DNA of 64,000 bases from Lutibaculum sp963816555 (GTDB lineage: Bacteria; Pseudomonadota; Alphaproteobacteria; Rhizobiales; Tepidamorphaceae): contig CAWFLD010000004.1 of NCBI GenBank assembly GCA_963816555.1, positions 744,001 to 808,000 of the forward strand, read 5' to 3'. Under the pieces are notes generated by a model, which worked only from the letters and a program-made list of their open reading frames with translations, did no database searches and was not told the origin of the DNA. The first letter of the stretch is position 1; every line of letters begins with the position of its first letter. Below, piece after piece: positions 18,822-27,183 of the stretch. Both the position numbers and the translations under genes were made by a program.

Positions 18822-19019
18822 TCAGAAGCGCGCCGCCGCGTAGGCCTGAAGCACGTGCGGCGTCTCGCGGTAGCCGCCCGACGTCTCCGCGGCGGCCGTG
18901 GCGGCCTCCGCCTCCTCGCCGCCCGTCACCAGCGCCGCGCCCGCGGCGACCGATCCCAGGCCGGCGAGCCTCAGGAAGCCGCGCCGCGACTCCCCGCTCT
19001 TCTTGTCCTCGCGTTCCAT
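18822..19019 (-). CDS. Small twin-arginine-signal protein of the formate dehydrogenase operon
   Basis: 65 residues: an N-terminal Tat signal (ESRRGFLRLAGLGSVAAGAA) with an Ala-rich cleavage region and a short mature part ending YRETPHVLQAYAAARF. Such mini Tat proteins sit just upstream of FDH alpha genes in alphaproteobacteria and may assist assembly or export. The ATG at 19019 is favoured: GGAGAGG lies 9 bases before it, while the ATG at 19028 is too close to that site. Confidence 0.7.
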   Translation of the reverse strand: MEREDKKSGESRRGFLRLAGLGSVAAGAALVTGGEEAEAATAAAETSGGYRETPHVLQAYAAARF

Positions 19020-19120
19020 CGTGGTCATCCTCTCTCCACACTGCCCGCCGCCCCACACGGCGGCCCCCACGTTCATCCCGAATGCCGGCGTCCTGTCGTC
19101 CGCGACCCGCGAAGGGGCCG

Positions 19121-19735
19121 TCAGACCATCTCGAACGCGGCCTCCTCGATCTCGACGAAGGCGCGCCCCAGGGCCCCGACGGGCCTGTAGAAGCTGGCGT
19201 TCTTCGCGTTCTCGAGGTCCTTGAAGAAATGTCCGGCCCAGGAGGCCAGATGATCGGAGAAGAAGCGCTTCTGCGCCGGCAGGTCGGCATCCGCCGCGAG
19301 ATCTCCCAGGATCAGGCCGGCCATCATGTCGCACAGCGCGGCGACGTGATCCTCCGGCTCCCGGACGGCGGGATCGCGCTCGATGCCGAGCTCGGCCATC
19401 GTCCGGCGCAGGCGCGCCAGCGGCTTTTCGTGCAGGAAGCCGGTCAGGTAGTACGAGCCGTAGGGCACGAGCTCGCCGCGGCCGAGCCCGATGAACAGGT
19501 CGTGGTACTCGCGACCGACGGCGTCCGGGCTCGTCTCGCCCGCCGCCACCGCGAGTGCACGCAGCGCAACGCCGATCTCGCTGCCGTCGCCCTCCAGGGC
19601 ACGGCAGAGCTCGAGCTCGTCCTGTCCGGGGGGCCGCGACAGAAGCCGCGCGATCAGCCTGTAGAGCTGTGCACGCGCAACGTCCTCCGCGGCGATGTCC
19701 ATCGCTGCCACTGACACCCAAATCTCACGGCCCAT
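19121..19735 (-). CDS. TorD/DmsD-family molybdoenzyme chaperone
   Basis: About 204 residues with the family's helical pattern: ARAQLYRLIARLLSRPPGQDEL, VGREYHDLFIGLGRGELVPYGSY (the conserved E-Y-x-x-L-F and P-Y-x-S-x-Y core), LHEKPLARLR and EPEDHVAALCDMMAGLI. TorD-type chaperones bind the Tat signal of a molybdoenzyme and hold it until cofactor insertion, here FDH alpha. It is the first gene of the long minus-strand operon and is divergent from moaA. Starts at 19759 or 19702 are also possible; 19735 has GGAGAG some 12 bases upstream. Confidence 0.87.
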   Translation of the reverse strand: MGREIWVSVAAMDIAAEDVARAQLYRLIARLLSRPPGQDELELCRALEGDGSEIGVALRALAVAAGETSPDAVGREYHDLFIGLGRGELVPYGSYYLTGFLHEKPLARLRRTMAELGIERDPAVREPEDHVAALCDMMAGLILGDLAADADLPAQKRFFSDHLASWAGHFFKDLENAKNASFYRPVGALGRAFVEIEEAAFEMV

Positions 19736-19825
19736 CGGGCCGCGCCTCTCTCCGTCCATGATCTTGCACAAGAAAGCATCTTCTCCGCAAGTGCGGCGAA
19801 TGCTGCGGTGCAGCACGACGGGGCA

Positions 19826-19855
19826 TTGCGACAGATCCCCGATCTGGCGTCTAAT
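19826..19855 (+). promoter_or_regulatory. Candidate moaA promoter with palindromic operator in the spacer
   Basis: TTGCGA (19826-19831) and TCTAAT (19850-19855) are spaced 18 bases, a plausible sigma-70 promoter reading toward moaA. Inside the spacer lies a perfect inverted repeat CAGATC-CCC-GATCTG (19832-19846). A regulator bound there would block the promoter and could also act on the divergent torD-fdh operon. Which protein binds is unknown. Confidence 0.4.
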
Positions 19856-19895
19856 GGGCTGGAAAAGCTTGAAGAGTTGGACAGCCTGCCCACCT

Positions 19896-19944
19896 GTTGG
19901 GGAGCCGCGAGGCTCGCATCCCGGGCTCCGGCGCAACCCCTAAC
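19896..19944 (+). promoter_or_regulatory. Structured 5' leader of moaA
   Basis: GTTGGGG (19896-19902) can pair with CCCTAAC (19938-19944, one G-U pair), enclosing a hairpin GAGCC-GCGA-GGCTC (19902-19915) with a GNRA-type tetraloop and a further G/C-rich segment. It lies 16 bases before the moaA start and about 40 bases past the candidate promoter. It does not match the published Moco RNA motif as far as I recall, so a riboswitch is only a possibility. Confidence 0.3.
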
Positions 19945-19960
19945 CGCCCACGGCGTAGAC

Positions 19961-20986
19961 ATGAGTGCCACGATAGACACCACGCGGCGCGCGCCGCTCG
20001 TCGACCCGTTCCAGCGCGAGATCACCTATCTCAGGGTCTCCGTGACGGACCGCTGCGACTTCCGCTGCGTCTACTGCATGGCGGAACACATGAACTTCCT
20101 GCCGAAGAAGGAGCTTCTGACGCTGGAGGAGCTCGACCGCGTCGCCTCCGCCTTCGTCGAGCGCGGCGTCAGGAAGCTGCGAATCACCGGCGGCGAGCCG
20201 CTCGTCCGGCGCAACATCATGTCGTTCTTCCGCGCGCTGACGCGCCACCTCGATTCGGGCGCGCTCGACGAGGTGACGCTGACGACCAACGGCTCGCAGC
20301 TGCAGCGCTTCTCCGGCGAGCTCCACGATGCCGGCGTCCGCCGCATCAACGTCTCGCTCGACACGCTCGACCCCGACAAGTTCAAGGCGATCACCCGCTG
20401 GGGCGACATCGGCAAGGTCATGGCCGGCCTCGACGCGGCGCAGGCGGCCGGGCTCAAGGTCAAGATCAACGCCGTCGCGCTCAAGGGCGTGAACGAGGAC
20501 GAGCTCGAGACCATGCTGCGCTGGGCGCACGGCCGCGGCATGGACATGACGATCATCGAGACCATGCCGATGGGCGAGATCGAGGAGGACAGGACCGACC
20601 AGTACCTGCCCCTGAGCCTCGTCCGCGCCCGGCTCGGCCAGAACCTCACGCTCGAGGACATCCCCTACAAGACCGGCGGCCCCGCCCGCTACGTCGAGGT
20701 GAAGGAGACGGGCGGCCGGCTCGGCTTCATCACGCCGATGACCCACAATTTCTGCGAATCGTGCAACCGCGTGCGCCTGACCTGCACCGGCACGCTCTTC
20801 ATGTGCCTGGGCCAGGAGGACGCCGCCGACCTGCGCGAGGCGGTGCGCGCCTCCGAGGGCGACGATCTGCTGCACCAGCGAATTGAAGAGGCGATCTCGC
20901 GCAAGCCGAAGGGTCACGATTTCGTCATCGACCGGCGCTCGAAGAAGCCGAGCGTCGGCCGGCACATGAGCATGACGGGCGGCTGA
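19961..20986 (+). CDS. moaA: GTP 3',8-cyclase MoaA
   Basis: 341 residues, the normal length. It catalyses the first step of molybdenum cofactor synthesis (GTP to 3',8-cyclo-GTP, then cyclic pyranopterin with MoaC). The radical-SAM cluster motif is C32-x3-C36-x2-C39 (DRCDFRCVYCM), followed by KLRITGGEPLVRR. The C-terminal cluster site is FCESCNRVRLTC with a later Cys. The protein ends in Gly-Gly (SMTGG), needed for activity. The start at 19961 (MSATIDTTRRAP) fits the family. It is divergent from the torD-fdh operon, so cofactor supply and the enzyme that uses it share a control region. Confidence 0.96.
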   Translation: MSATIDTTRRAPLVDPFQREITYLRVSVTDRCDFRCVYCMAEHMNFLPKKELLTLEELDRVASAFVERGVRKLRITGGEPLVRRNIMSFFRALTRHLDSGALDEVTLTTNGSQLQRFSGELHDAGVRRINVSLDTLDPDKFKAITRWGDIGKVMAGLDAAQAAGLKVKINAVALKGVNEDELETMLRWAHGRGMDMTIIETMPMGEIEEDRTDQYLPLSLVRARLGQNLTLEDIPYKTGGPARYVEVKETGGRLGFITPMTHNFCESCNRVRLTCTGTLFMCLGQEDAADLREAVRASEGDDLLHQRIEEAISRKPKGHDFVIDRRSKKPSVGRHMSMTGG

Positions 20987-21217
20987 GGCGAGCCGCCCGC
21001 GGCCGGGGCCGCAGCCTGCCGCCATCTCCCGCCGGCTCGGCGGCCTGCCGCGCCGGCGTGCCGTCCTGGCGGTGCTGCCCCTGCCGGCGATCGCGCATCG
21101 GGTCGCCGAGGGCGAACGCCGGGCCGTTCAACCGGCCGGCGGCGAGCCTGCGCCCTCTCCTGCTCGATCCTGCTCGATGATCCGCCGCGGCTGCCTCGCC
21201 CCTCCGGCCGCGTCGCC

Positions 21218-22021
21218 TCAATCGATCTTCGAGGCGTCCTTGAACATCACCCGATGGCGCCTCGTCTGCACCCAGTCCTCGATCTCCTCCGCCGTCATGA
21301 AATGGTCGGGGTCGAACTTGTCCCAGTTGACGATGTCGCCGAGCTCCTTGCGCCAGCGCTTGTAGGGCCGCTGCGCCGGCGCGCCGAACAGCATGATGTC
21401 GAGCACGGAGATCTCCTCGGGGATCCCGAGCAGCGGCTTCAGGGCGGCCTGTGCCGCCTCCTGCCCGATCGCCGTCACCCACCAGACGCAGTAGCCCAGG
21501 GCGGCGGCGGCGAGATGCGCCGACATGGTGGAGGCGGCGACCGACTGCAGCAGGATGCGCTCGGCGTTCTCGCGGTACATCCGGTTGAGGTCGCTGTCGT
21601 CGTCCTGCAGCACCGGGAAGGCGCGGGTCCAGCGCATGTCGGAGCAGACGACGATGAAGCCGGGAGCGGTGGCGAGGCCGCGATAGTCGGGCGTGGGGAA
21701 CTTCATCTTGAGCTTCGCCCGGGCGCGCTGCTCGGCGACGAAGTAGTCGGCGATCCGCTCCTTCACCTGCGGATCGCGCACGACGACGTAGTGCCAGGGC
21801 TGCGCGTTGGCCCCCGACGGAGCGTGCCGCGCCGCATCGAGGATCAGCTCGACATGCTCGTCGGGCACCGCCACCGCCGGATCGAACTTGCGCACCGTGA
21901 CGCGGTTGCGCATCACCTGCATCAGCGCGTCGTAGCGCTCCCTGGAGCCGATCTGGGGAAGGTCGACTTCCGCCTCCGCCCGGTCGAGGTCGACCGCCGG
22001 CGTCTCGAGATCCTCGCTCAT
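21218..22021 (-). CDS. Nitroreductase family FMN oxidoreductase
   Basis: 267 residues. RNRVTVRKFDP, then ILDAARHAPSGANAQPWHYVVV (FMN-binding motif), an insert with SDMRWTRAFPVLQDDDSD, and LQSVAASTMSAHLAAAALGYCVWWV plus LDIMLFGAP. This is the NADH oxidase/nitroreductase fold; the substrate is not evident. The long N-terminal lead before RNR and the C-terminal region (FMTAEEIEDWVQTRRHR) exceed minimal nitroreductases and suggest a subfamily related to iodotyrosine dehalogenase or BluB-like proteins. GGAGGAACG sits at the ATG at 22021. The 231 bases between moaA and this gene show nothing beyond a tandem CCTGCTCGAT at 21159-21178. Confidence 0.87.
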   Translation of the reverse strand: MSEDLETPAVDLDRAEAEVDLPQIGSRERYDALMQVMRNRVTVRKFDPAVAVPDEHVELILDAARHAPSGANAQPWHYVVVRDPQVKERIADYFVAEQRARAKLKMKFPTPDYRGLATAPGFIVVCSDMRWTRAFPVLQDDDSDLNRMYRENAERILLQSVAASTMSAHLAAAALGYCVWWVTAIGQEAAQAALKPLLGIPEEISVLDIMLFGAPAQRPYKRWRKELGDIVNWDKFDPDHFMTAEEIEDWVQTRRHRVMFKDASKID

Positions 22022-22138
22022 CGTTCCTCCCGCCTGTCGCGTCGTCGTTGAGGAAGCTTCGCGCGATGCCGTGTCGCGCGCAACGGCTCTCCTTCCCGCC
22101 CCTTGGCCCGCGGCCCCGCGCACGCTACATGCGTCGCC

Positions 22139-22819
22139 ATGCTGACCATTTTCGACTGCGACGGCGTCCTCGCGGACTCCGAGATCATCTCCGCCCGTGT
22201 CGACGCGAGCCTGCTCGCCACGATGGGCTACAAGATCAAGGCCGAGGAGCTCGCCGAGCGCTTCGCCGGCTACACCACCGACCGCATCTTCGAGACGGCC
22301 GCCGCCGAGCTCGGCCGGCCGCTGCCGGACGGCATCCTCGACAAGGCGGAGTCCGAGACGGACCGCCGGCTCAAGGCCGAGGTGAAGCCGGTCGACGGCG
22401 CCAAGGAGATGCTCGACGCGCTGGACGGCGACCGCTGCGTCTGCTCGAACTCGCGGCCGGAGCGCCTCGAGATCACCCTGCGCAAGGCCGGGCTGTGGGG
22501 CCGCATCGCCCCCCACGCCTACTCCGCCCGCGACGTCGGCGAGGGCCGCGGCAAGCCGGAGCCGGACGTGTTCCTGTACGCCGCGAAGCAGTTCGACTGC
22601 GACCCCAAGGACGTGCTCGTCGTCGAGGACTCCGTCTCCGGCGTCACCGGCGCGGTCCGCGCGGGCATGCGGGTCGTCGGCTTCACCGGGGCGAGCCACA
22701 CCTTCCCCGGCCACGCCGAGCAGCTGACCGACGCCGGGGCGATCACCGTGGTCAACCGCCTCGCCGACGTGCCCGCCACGCTGCGCGCGCTGCGCGAGTG
22801 GAACCCGGAGGCGATCTGA
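22139..22819 (+). CDS. HAD superfamily hydrolase, subfamily IA (phosphatase)
   Basis: 226 residues with the full HAD set: nucleophile motif FDCDGVLADSE near the start, VCSNSRPERLEITL (motif II Ser), GKPEPDVFLYAA (motif III Lys) and VLVVEDSVSGVTGAVRAGM (motif IV). It is like phosphoglycolate phosphatases and beta-phosphoglucomutase-type enzymes; the cap region does not decide the substrate. The ATG at 22139 (MLTIFDCDG) fits better than the upstream one. It ends at a shared terminator facing the clpP-like gene. Confidence 0.88.
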   Translation: MLTIFDCDGVLADSEIISARVDASLLATMGYKIKAEELAERFAGYTTDRIFETAAAELGRPLPDGILDKAESETDRRLKAEVKPVDGAKEMLDALDGDRCVCSNSRPERLEITLRKAGLWGRIAPHAYSARDVGEGRGKPEPDVFLYAAKQFDCDPKDVLVVEDSVSGVTGAVRAGMRVVGFTGASHTFPGHAEQLTDAGAITVVNRLADVPATLRALREWNPEAI

Positions 22820-22847
22820 GGCCGCCCCTTCCGGGGTGGCACGAACG

Positions 22848-22882
22848 AAAAAAGCCGGCGGATGACCGCCGGCTTCCGTTTC
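22848..22882. terminator. Bidirectional rho-independent terminator
   Basis: A perfect stem AAGCCGGCGG-ATGA-CCGCCGGCTT (22852-22875) preceded by AAAAAA and followed by TTCCGTTT. The A-run serves as a U-tract on the minus strand, the T-rich side on the plus strand. It separates the convergent HAD and ClpP-like genes. Confidence 0.85.
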
Positions 22883-22910
22883 CGTCGACCGGCCCTGCGG
22901 CCGGGGCCTG

Positions 22911-23525
22911 TCAGCCGATCTCGCTCACATTGGTGATGATCTTGCCGACGAGGCCGTAGTCGACGCCCTCCTGGGCGCTCATCCAGTAGTCGCGGTCGGT
23001 GTCGGCGACGATCCGCTCGACCGACTGCCCGGTCGCCTCGGCGAAGATCCGGTTCAGGCGGTCGCGCATCCTGATGATCTCGCGCGCCTGGATCTCGATG
23101 TCGCTCGCCATGCCGCCGGCGCCGCCGGAGGGCTGGTGCAGCAGGAAGCGCGTGTTCTGCGTGCAGAAGCGCTGCTCCTTGGGCACCGAGACGTAGACGA
23201 GCGCACCCGCGCTCGCGACCCAGCCCATCCCGACCATGCGCACCTTCGGCGCGATGAAGCGGATCGTGTCGTGGATCATGTCGCCCGATTCGACGTGGCC
23301 GCCGGGCGAGGAGACGATCACCGTGATCGGATCGTTCGAGACCTGGGCGAGCGCCAGGAGCCGCGAGCACACCTCGCGCGCCACGGTGTCCTTGATCTGC
23401 CCGGTGATCAGGACCGTGCGGGCCTCGAACAGGTGGTTGTCGACCTGCACGGACGGGGCTTCCTTGCCCTTGTCCGCCTTCTCGTCGTCGAGCCGCATGG
23501 GCTCGCCATAGGAATTCGTCTTCAT
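22911..23525 (-). CDS. ClpP-family serine protease
   Basis: 204 residues with the ClpP fold: VLITGQIKDTVA, VIVSSPGGHVESGDMIHD, catalytic Ser105 in GMGWVASAGAL, His130 in TRFLLHQPSGG and an Asp in ADTDRDYWMSAQEGVDYGL. The Ser motif reads VASAG rather than the AASMG of housekeeping ClpP, and the N-terminal 25 residues are charged and extended, so this is a ClpP paralogue rather than the main cell-cycle protease. No clpX lies nearby. It ends at the shared terminator. Confidence 0.85.
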   Translation of the reverse strand: MKTNSYGEPMRLDDEKADKGKEAPSVQVDNHLFEARTVLITGQIKDTVAREVCSRLLALAQVSNDPITVIVSSPGGHVESGDMIHDTIRFIAPKVRMVGMGWVASAGALVYVSVPKEQRFCTQNTRFLLHQPSGGAGGMASDIEIQAREIIRMRDRLNRIFAEATGQSVERIVADTDRDYWMSAQEGVDYGLVGKIITNVSEIG

Positions 23526-23664
23526 AAGCGGTTCCGCTCCCTGCCGTCGCTGCGGCTGATTCGAAGAAACCAGATGCCCCTTACTATTCGACCGGAAGCG
23601 GCGCTTCCACCCGTTCGCAGCGGCCGGAGCGGCGGTTGCGCGCAGGGCCCGCGGCGAGGCCCGC

Positions 23665-24579
23665 TCACGGGCTGCCGCGCCGCGCCTCGCCGAGCAGCCA
23701 GTCGCGGAAATGGCGCACCGCCGGCCGGGCCGGGATGCCCTCGGGCTCGAGCAGGTAGAACGCCCGGTCGGAGCGGATCGCCGAGTTGACCGGGCGCACG
23801 AGCTCGCCGCGGGCGATCAGGTCCTCGGCCAGCCGGCCGCCGCACAGCGCCACGCCCTCGCCGCGGATCGCGGCGTGGATCAGCAGCATGTAGTTGTCGA
23901 AGGACAGCCCCGCCTCCTCCGGCGGCTCCTCCATGCCGAACTCGGAAAACCACGACGCCCACGTCACCCAGTTGCGGTCGAACTGCACCAGGTGCAGGCG
24001 CGTCGCCTTCTTCAGCGAGGCGAGCGTGTCGATCGGCCCGTGCTCCTTCAGGTAGGCGGGCGAGCAGACGGGGAAGATGTCGTTGTCGAACAGGTAGTGC
24101 GACTTCAGGCCCGCCCACTCGCCGCGCCCGTAGCGGATCGCGAGGTCGATGCCGGAGCGGGTGATGTCGCGGGTCTTCGCGGTGGCCACCAGGTGCAGGT
24201 CGACGTCGGGGAAGTTCGCGCGGTAGTTGGCGATGCGCGACATCAGCCAGTAGGAGGCGAAGGTCACGCTCGAGGACACCGTCACGTCGGCCCGGCTGCG
24301 CTCCTCGGCGATCTCGTCGACCGCCTGCGCGACGTGCTCGAAGCCGATGCCGACGGCGCGCGCCAGCCGCTGGCCGACCGCCGTCAGCTCGAGCTGGCGG
24401 TGCCGGCGCTCGAACAGCGCGACCTCGAGATGCTCCTCCAGGTGCTGCACCTGGCGGCTCACCGCCGCCTGCGTCACGAGCAGCTCCTCGGCCGCCCTCG
24501 TGAAGTTCAGATGGCGCGCCGCCGCCTCGAAGGTGAGCAGCGCGTTGAGGGGTGGAAGCCTGCGGCGAAGGGTCGCCAT
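23665..24579 (-). CDS. LysR family regulator (GcvA-like)
   Basis: 304 residues: a helix-turn-helix (LTFEAAARHLNFTRAAEELLVTQ, split by AVSRQVQHLEEHLEVALFER) and a substrate domain with VTVSSSVTFASYWLMSRI and GIDLAIRYGRGEW, as in GcvA/AmpR-type proteins. It is divergent from the glyoxylate aminotransferase gene, and nested palindromes lie between them, so it most likely controls that gene in response to a metabolite such as glycine, serine or glyoxylate (inferred). Confidence 0.9.
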   Translation of the reverse strand: MATLRRRLPPLNALLTFEAAARHLNFTRAAEELLVTQAAVSRQVQHLEEHLEVALFERRHRQLELTAVGQRLARAVGIGFEHVAQAVDEIAEERSRADVTVSSSVTFASYWLMSRIANYRANFPDVDLHLVATAKTRDITRSGIDLAIRYGRGEWAGLKSHYLFDNDIFPVCSPAYLKEHGPIDTLASLKKATRLHLVQFDRNWVTWASWFSEFGMEEPPEEAGLSFDNYMLLIHAAIRGEGVALCGGRLAEDLIARGELVRPVNSAIRSDRAFYLLEPEGIPARPAVRHFRDWLLGEARRGSP

Positions 24580-24587
24580 GATCTTTG

Positions 24588-24655
24588 CTCATCGTGGACC
24601 GAGATTAATGGCGGTTTACGGGAGACCGCCATGTCGATGCAATGGCCATGATGAG
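24588..24655. promoter_or_regulatory. Nested inverted repeats: candidate LysR operator
   Basis: Inner perfect repeat ATGGCGGT-N9-ACCGCCAT (24608-24632), and outer repeat CTCATCGTGG / CCATGATGAG (24588-24597 and 24646-24655, 9 of 10 matched). The two share nearly the same centre (24620 and 24621). They fill the spacer between the divergent lysR and aminotransferase genes, matching the two-site architecture of LysR-controlled promoters. Confidence 0.6.
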
Positions 24656-24756
24656 ACGCCACATCCATCCGCGGTCGTCGCAACGAGCAGGGCCCGCAGC
24701 ACCTCTCTCCCAAGGAAGCGGCCCGAGCCTCATCTGAACATGGAGGAAACAAGACC

Positions 24757-25956
24757 ATGCGTGCCGGTTATCATACCCTGGCCATTCCGGGCCCCACGAA
24801 CCTTCCCGAGCGCCTGCGCAACGCGATGAACGTCGCGCTCGAGGACCAGCGGGCCCCGAGCTTCCCCGACTTCACGCTGCCGCTGCTCCGCGACGTGAAG
24901 CGCATCTTCAAGATGTCGAGCGGCCACGTCTTCCTTTACCCGGGCTCCGGCACCGGCGGCTGGGAAGCGGCGATCACCAACACGCTGTCGCCCGGCGACA
25001 AGGTCCTCGTCTCCGTGTTCGGCCAGTTCTCCCACCTGTGGGCCGACATGTGCCGGCGCCACGGCCTGGACGTCGACCAGATCGACACGCCGTGGGGCGA
25101 AGGTGCCCCGGTCGAGGAGTACGCGAAGCGCCTCGAGGCCGACAAGGACCGCAAGATCAAGGCCGTCCTCGTCTGCCACAACGAGACCGCGACCGGCGTG
25201 ACGAGCGACGTCGCCGGCATCCGCCGCGCGCTCGACGCCTGCGACCACCCGGCGCTGCTGATGGTCGACGGCGTCTCGTCGATCGCCTCGATCGACTTCC
25301 GCATGGACGAGTGGGGCGTCGACATCTGCGTCTCCGGCACGCAGAAGGGCTTCATGCTGCCGACCGGCCTGTCGATCGTCGCGGCGAGCGACCGTGCCAT
25401 CGGCGAGACCACCCGGGCCAAGCTGCCGCGCACCTATTTCAGCTTCGAGGACATGCTGAAGCTGAACCGCGACGGCTACTTCCCCTACACGCCGGCCACC
25501 ACGCTGATGCACGGCCTGCGCGCCTCGATCGACCTTCTGGAAGAGGAAGGCCTCGAGAACGTCTTCGCCCGCCACCACCGCCTCGCGGAAGGCGTGCGCA
25601 AGGCCGTCGACGCCTGGGGCCTGCGGCTCTGCGCCCGCGAGCCGAAGTGGTACTCCGACACGGTCAGCGCCATCGTCGTGCCGGAAGGCTTCGACTCCGC
25701 GCAGGTCGTCAAGCACGCCTACGAGCGCTACGGCCTGTCGCTCGGCGGCGGCCTGGCGAAGGTCGCCGGCAAGGTGTTCCGCATCGGCCATCTCGGCTGG
25801 CTGAACGAGCTGATGGTCATGCAGGCGCTCGCCGGCACCGAGATGACCATGCGCGACCTCGGCTTCCCGGTCGAGGCGGGCATCGGCGTCGCCGCGGCCG
25901 AGGAGCACTACCGACGCACCGGCGGAAAGCCGGAGACGGCCCGCCGGGCCGCCTGA
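24757..25956 (+). CDS. Serine/aspartate-glyoxylate aminotransferase (class V, PLP)
   Basis: 399 residues. It is a fold-type I, class V aminotransferase: IPGPTNLPERLRNAMN at the start, FLYPGSGTGGWEAAITNTLS, LVCHNETATGV, LLMVDGVSSIASIDFRMDEW, the PLP lysine K197 in SGTQKGFM, and FRIGHLGWLNELM. The family transfers an amino group to glyoxylate, giving glycine, from serine (serine cycle, photorespiration) or aspartate (BhcA of the beta-hydroxyaspartate cycle). The segments DFRMDEWGVDI and KLPRTYF seem closer to BhcA as I remember it, but no bhcBCD genes are nearby, so the donor is open. GGAGGAAAC lies before the ATG. Control by the divergent LysR is likely. Confidence 0.85.
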   Translation: MRAGYHTLAIPGPTNLPERLRNAMNVALEDQRAPSFPDFTLPLLRDVKRIFKMSSGHVFLYPGSGTGGWEAAITNTLSPGDKVLVSVFGQFSHLWADMCRRHGLDVDQIDTPWGEGAPVEEYAKRLEADKDRKIKAVLVCHNETATGVTSDVAGIRRALDACDHPALLMVDGVSSIASIDFRMDEWGVDICVSGTQKGFMLPTGLSIVAASDRAIGETTRAKLPRTYFSFEDMLKLNRDGYFPYTPATTLMHGLRASIDLLEEEGLENVFARHHRLAEGVRKAVDAWGLRLCAREPKWYSDTVSAIVVPEGFDSAQVVKHAYERYGLSLGGGLAKVAGKVFRIGHLGWLNELMVMQALAGTEMTMRDLGFPVEAGIGVAAAEEHYRRTGGKPETARRAA

Positions 25957-25970
25957 ACCCGAAGGAGAGC

Positions 25971-26043
25971 ATCCCGCCCCGTTAGATCCTCCCGGGGCGA
26001 GATCGCCGCCGCGACGCGCTTCAGGCGACCGTGTCGCGGCGGC
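25971..26043 (+). terminator. Two consecutive G/C-rich hairpins after the aminotransferase gene
   Basis: First stem ATCcCGCCCCG / CGGGGCGaGAT (25971-26003, one mismatch, 11-base loop). Second stem GCCGCCGCGAC / GTCGCGGCGGC (26005-26015 with 26033-26043, 17-base loop), perfect. No T-run follows, so termination is probable but not certain. The remaining bases to 26178 show nothing else. Confidence 0.5.
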
Positions 26044-26178
26044 ACCTTCCATGCCGATCCCGCCGCCCGTCTGGCGCCGTGCCGGCCCGCGTGCTAGCGA
26101 CCCGGGACGCGAGGCAACGGCAGGGGAACTGAGCTTGCGCACGAGGCACGCCTCCCGCACGGCGCGGGGAGCCGGCAG

Positions 26179-27109
26179 GTGAGCGAGGCGGGTGACGCGC
26201 CCGCGGCCGGCGACATCGCCGCGGAGAACATGCGCGGCATCGTCGCGATGGTCGCCGCGATGTTCTGCTTCAACACGAACGACACGATGATCAAGCTCGT
26301 CAGCCAGGACCTGGCGACCGGCGAGATCGTCTTCCTGCGCGGCGTCATCTCGAGCCTGCATGATCGCCATCCTCGCGATCTCGCGCGGCGAGCCGCTTCT
26401 CGGCTTCGCGAAGGGCCGCGCACCGCTCGCCTGGCGCACCGCGACCGACGCGCTCGGCACCTCCGTCTTCCTGACCGCCCTGTTCCACATGTCGCTCGCC
26501 GTGGCGACCGCGATCCTGCAGTCGCTGCCGATCGTCATGACCGTCGTCTCGGCCCTCGTCCTGGGCGAGACGGTGCGCTGGCGCCGCTGGGCGGCGGTCT
26601 TCGCGGGCTTCGCCGGCGTCGTCATGATCATCCAGCCCGGCACGGCGGGCTTCAACCTCTACTCGCTGCTGGCGCTGGCCGGGCTCGGCCTCGTCGCCGT
26701 GCGCGACATCGCGACCCGCTACATCCCGCGCAGCGTGCCGGCGCTGACGATCTCCTTCGCCGGCTCGGTCGCGGTGATGCTCGCGGGCGGCTGCCTCGGC
26801 TTCGGCGAGCACTGGACCATGCCGACGCCGCGGCACTGGCTGCTGCTGACCGGCGCTGCCGCGCTGCTCGTCGGCGGCTACGTCTTCATCGTCGGCGCCA
26901 TGCGCTCCGGCGAACTCTCGGTGGTGGCGCCCTTCCGCTACTCGATCATCCTGATCGCGCTCGGCTACGGCTATGTCGTGTTCGGCGACGTCCCGAACGT
27001 CCTGGCGCTCGCGGGCATCACGCTCGTCGTCGTGTCCGGCGTCTACGTCTTCCACCGCGAGGGCCGGGTGAAGCGCCGGCGGCGCGGCTCGCGGGGGGCG
27101 ACGACGTGA
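26179..27109 (+). CDS. DMT superfamily (EamA) transporter (one apparent frameshift)
   Basis: Ten hydrophobic helices of the drug/metabolite transporter type: IVAMVAAMFCFNTNDTMIKL, IVFLRGVIS, then ALGTSVFLTALFHMSLAVAT, LVLGETVRWRRWAAVFAGFAGVVMII and a second EamA repeat. The frame changes near 26355: an extra base between GVISS and MIAILAI. The N-terminal part is in one frame from the GTG at 26179, the rest in the next frame to 27109. Such proteins export amino acids or nucleotide derivatives or import sugars; the substrate is not evident. Confidence 0.82.
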
Positions 27110-27183
27110 CGGGCGCCTCCGGCCTGTCGCCCGTGCGCGCGGCAGGATAGGCTTCGGCCGCCTTCCGCGGATTCCGGCTTTCG

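Noticed and set aside
19896..19944. Calling the moaA leader a Moco riboswitch
   Set aside because: The conserved sequence blocks of the published Moco RNA motif are not recognisable; only pairing potential is seen, so it is listed as a leader structure with low confidence.
20987..21217. Possible gene or RNA between moaA and the nitroreductase
   Set aside because: Only a 10-base tandem repeat and G/C-rich sequence; reading frames are low-complexity.
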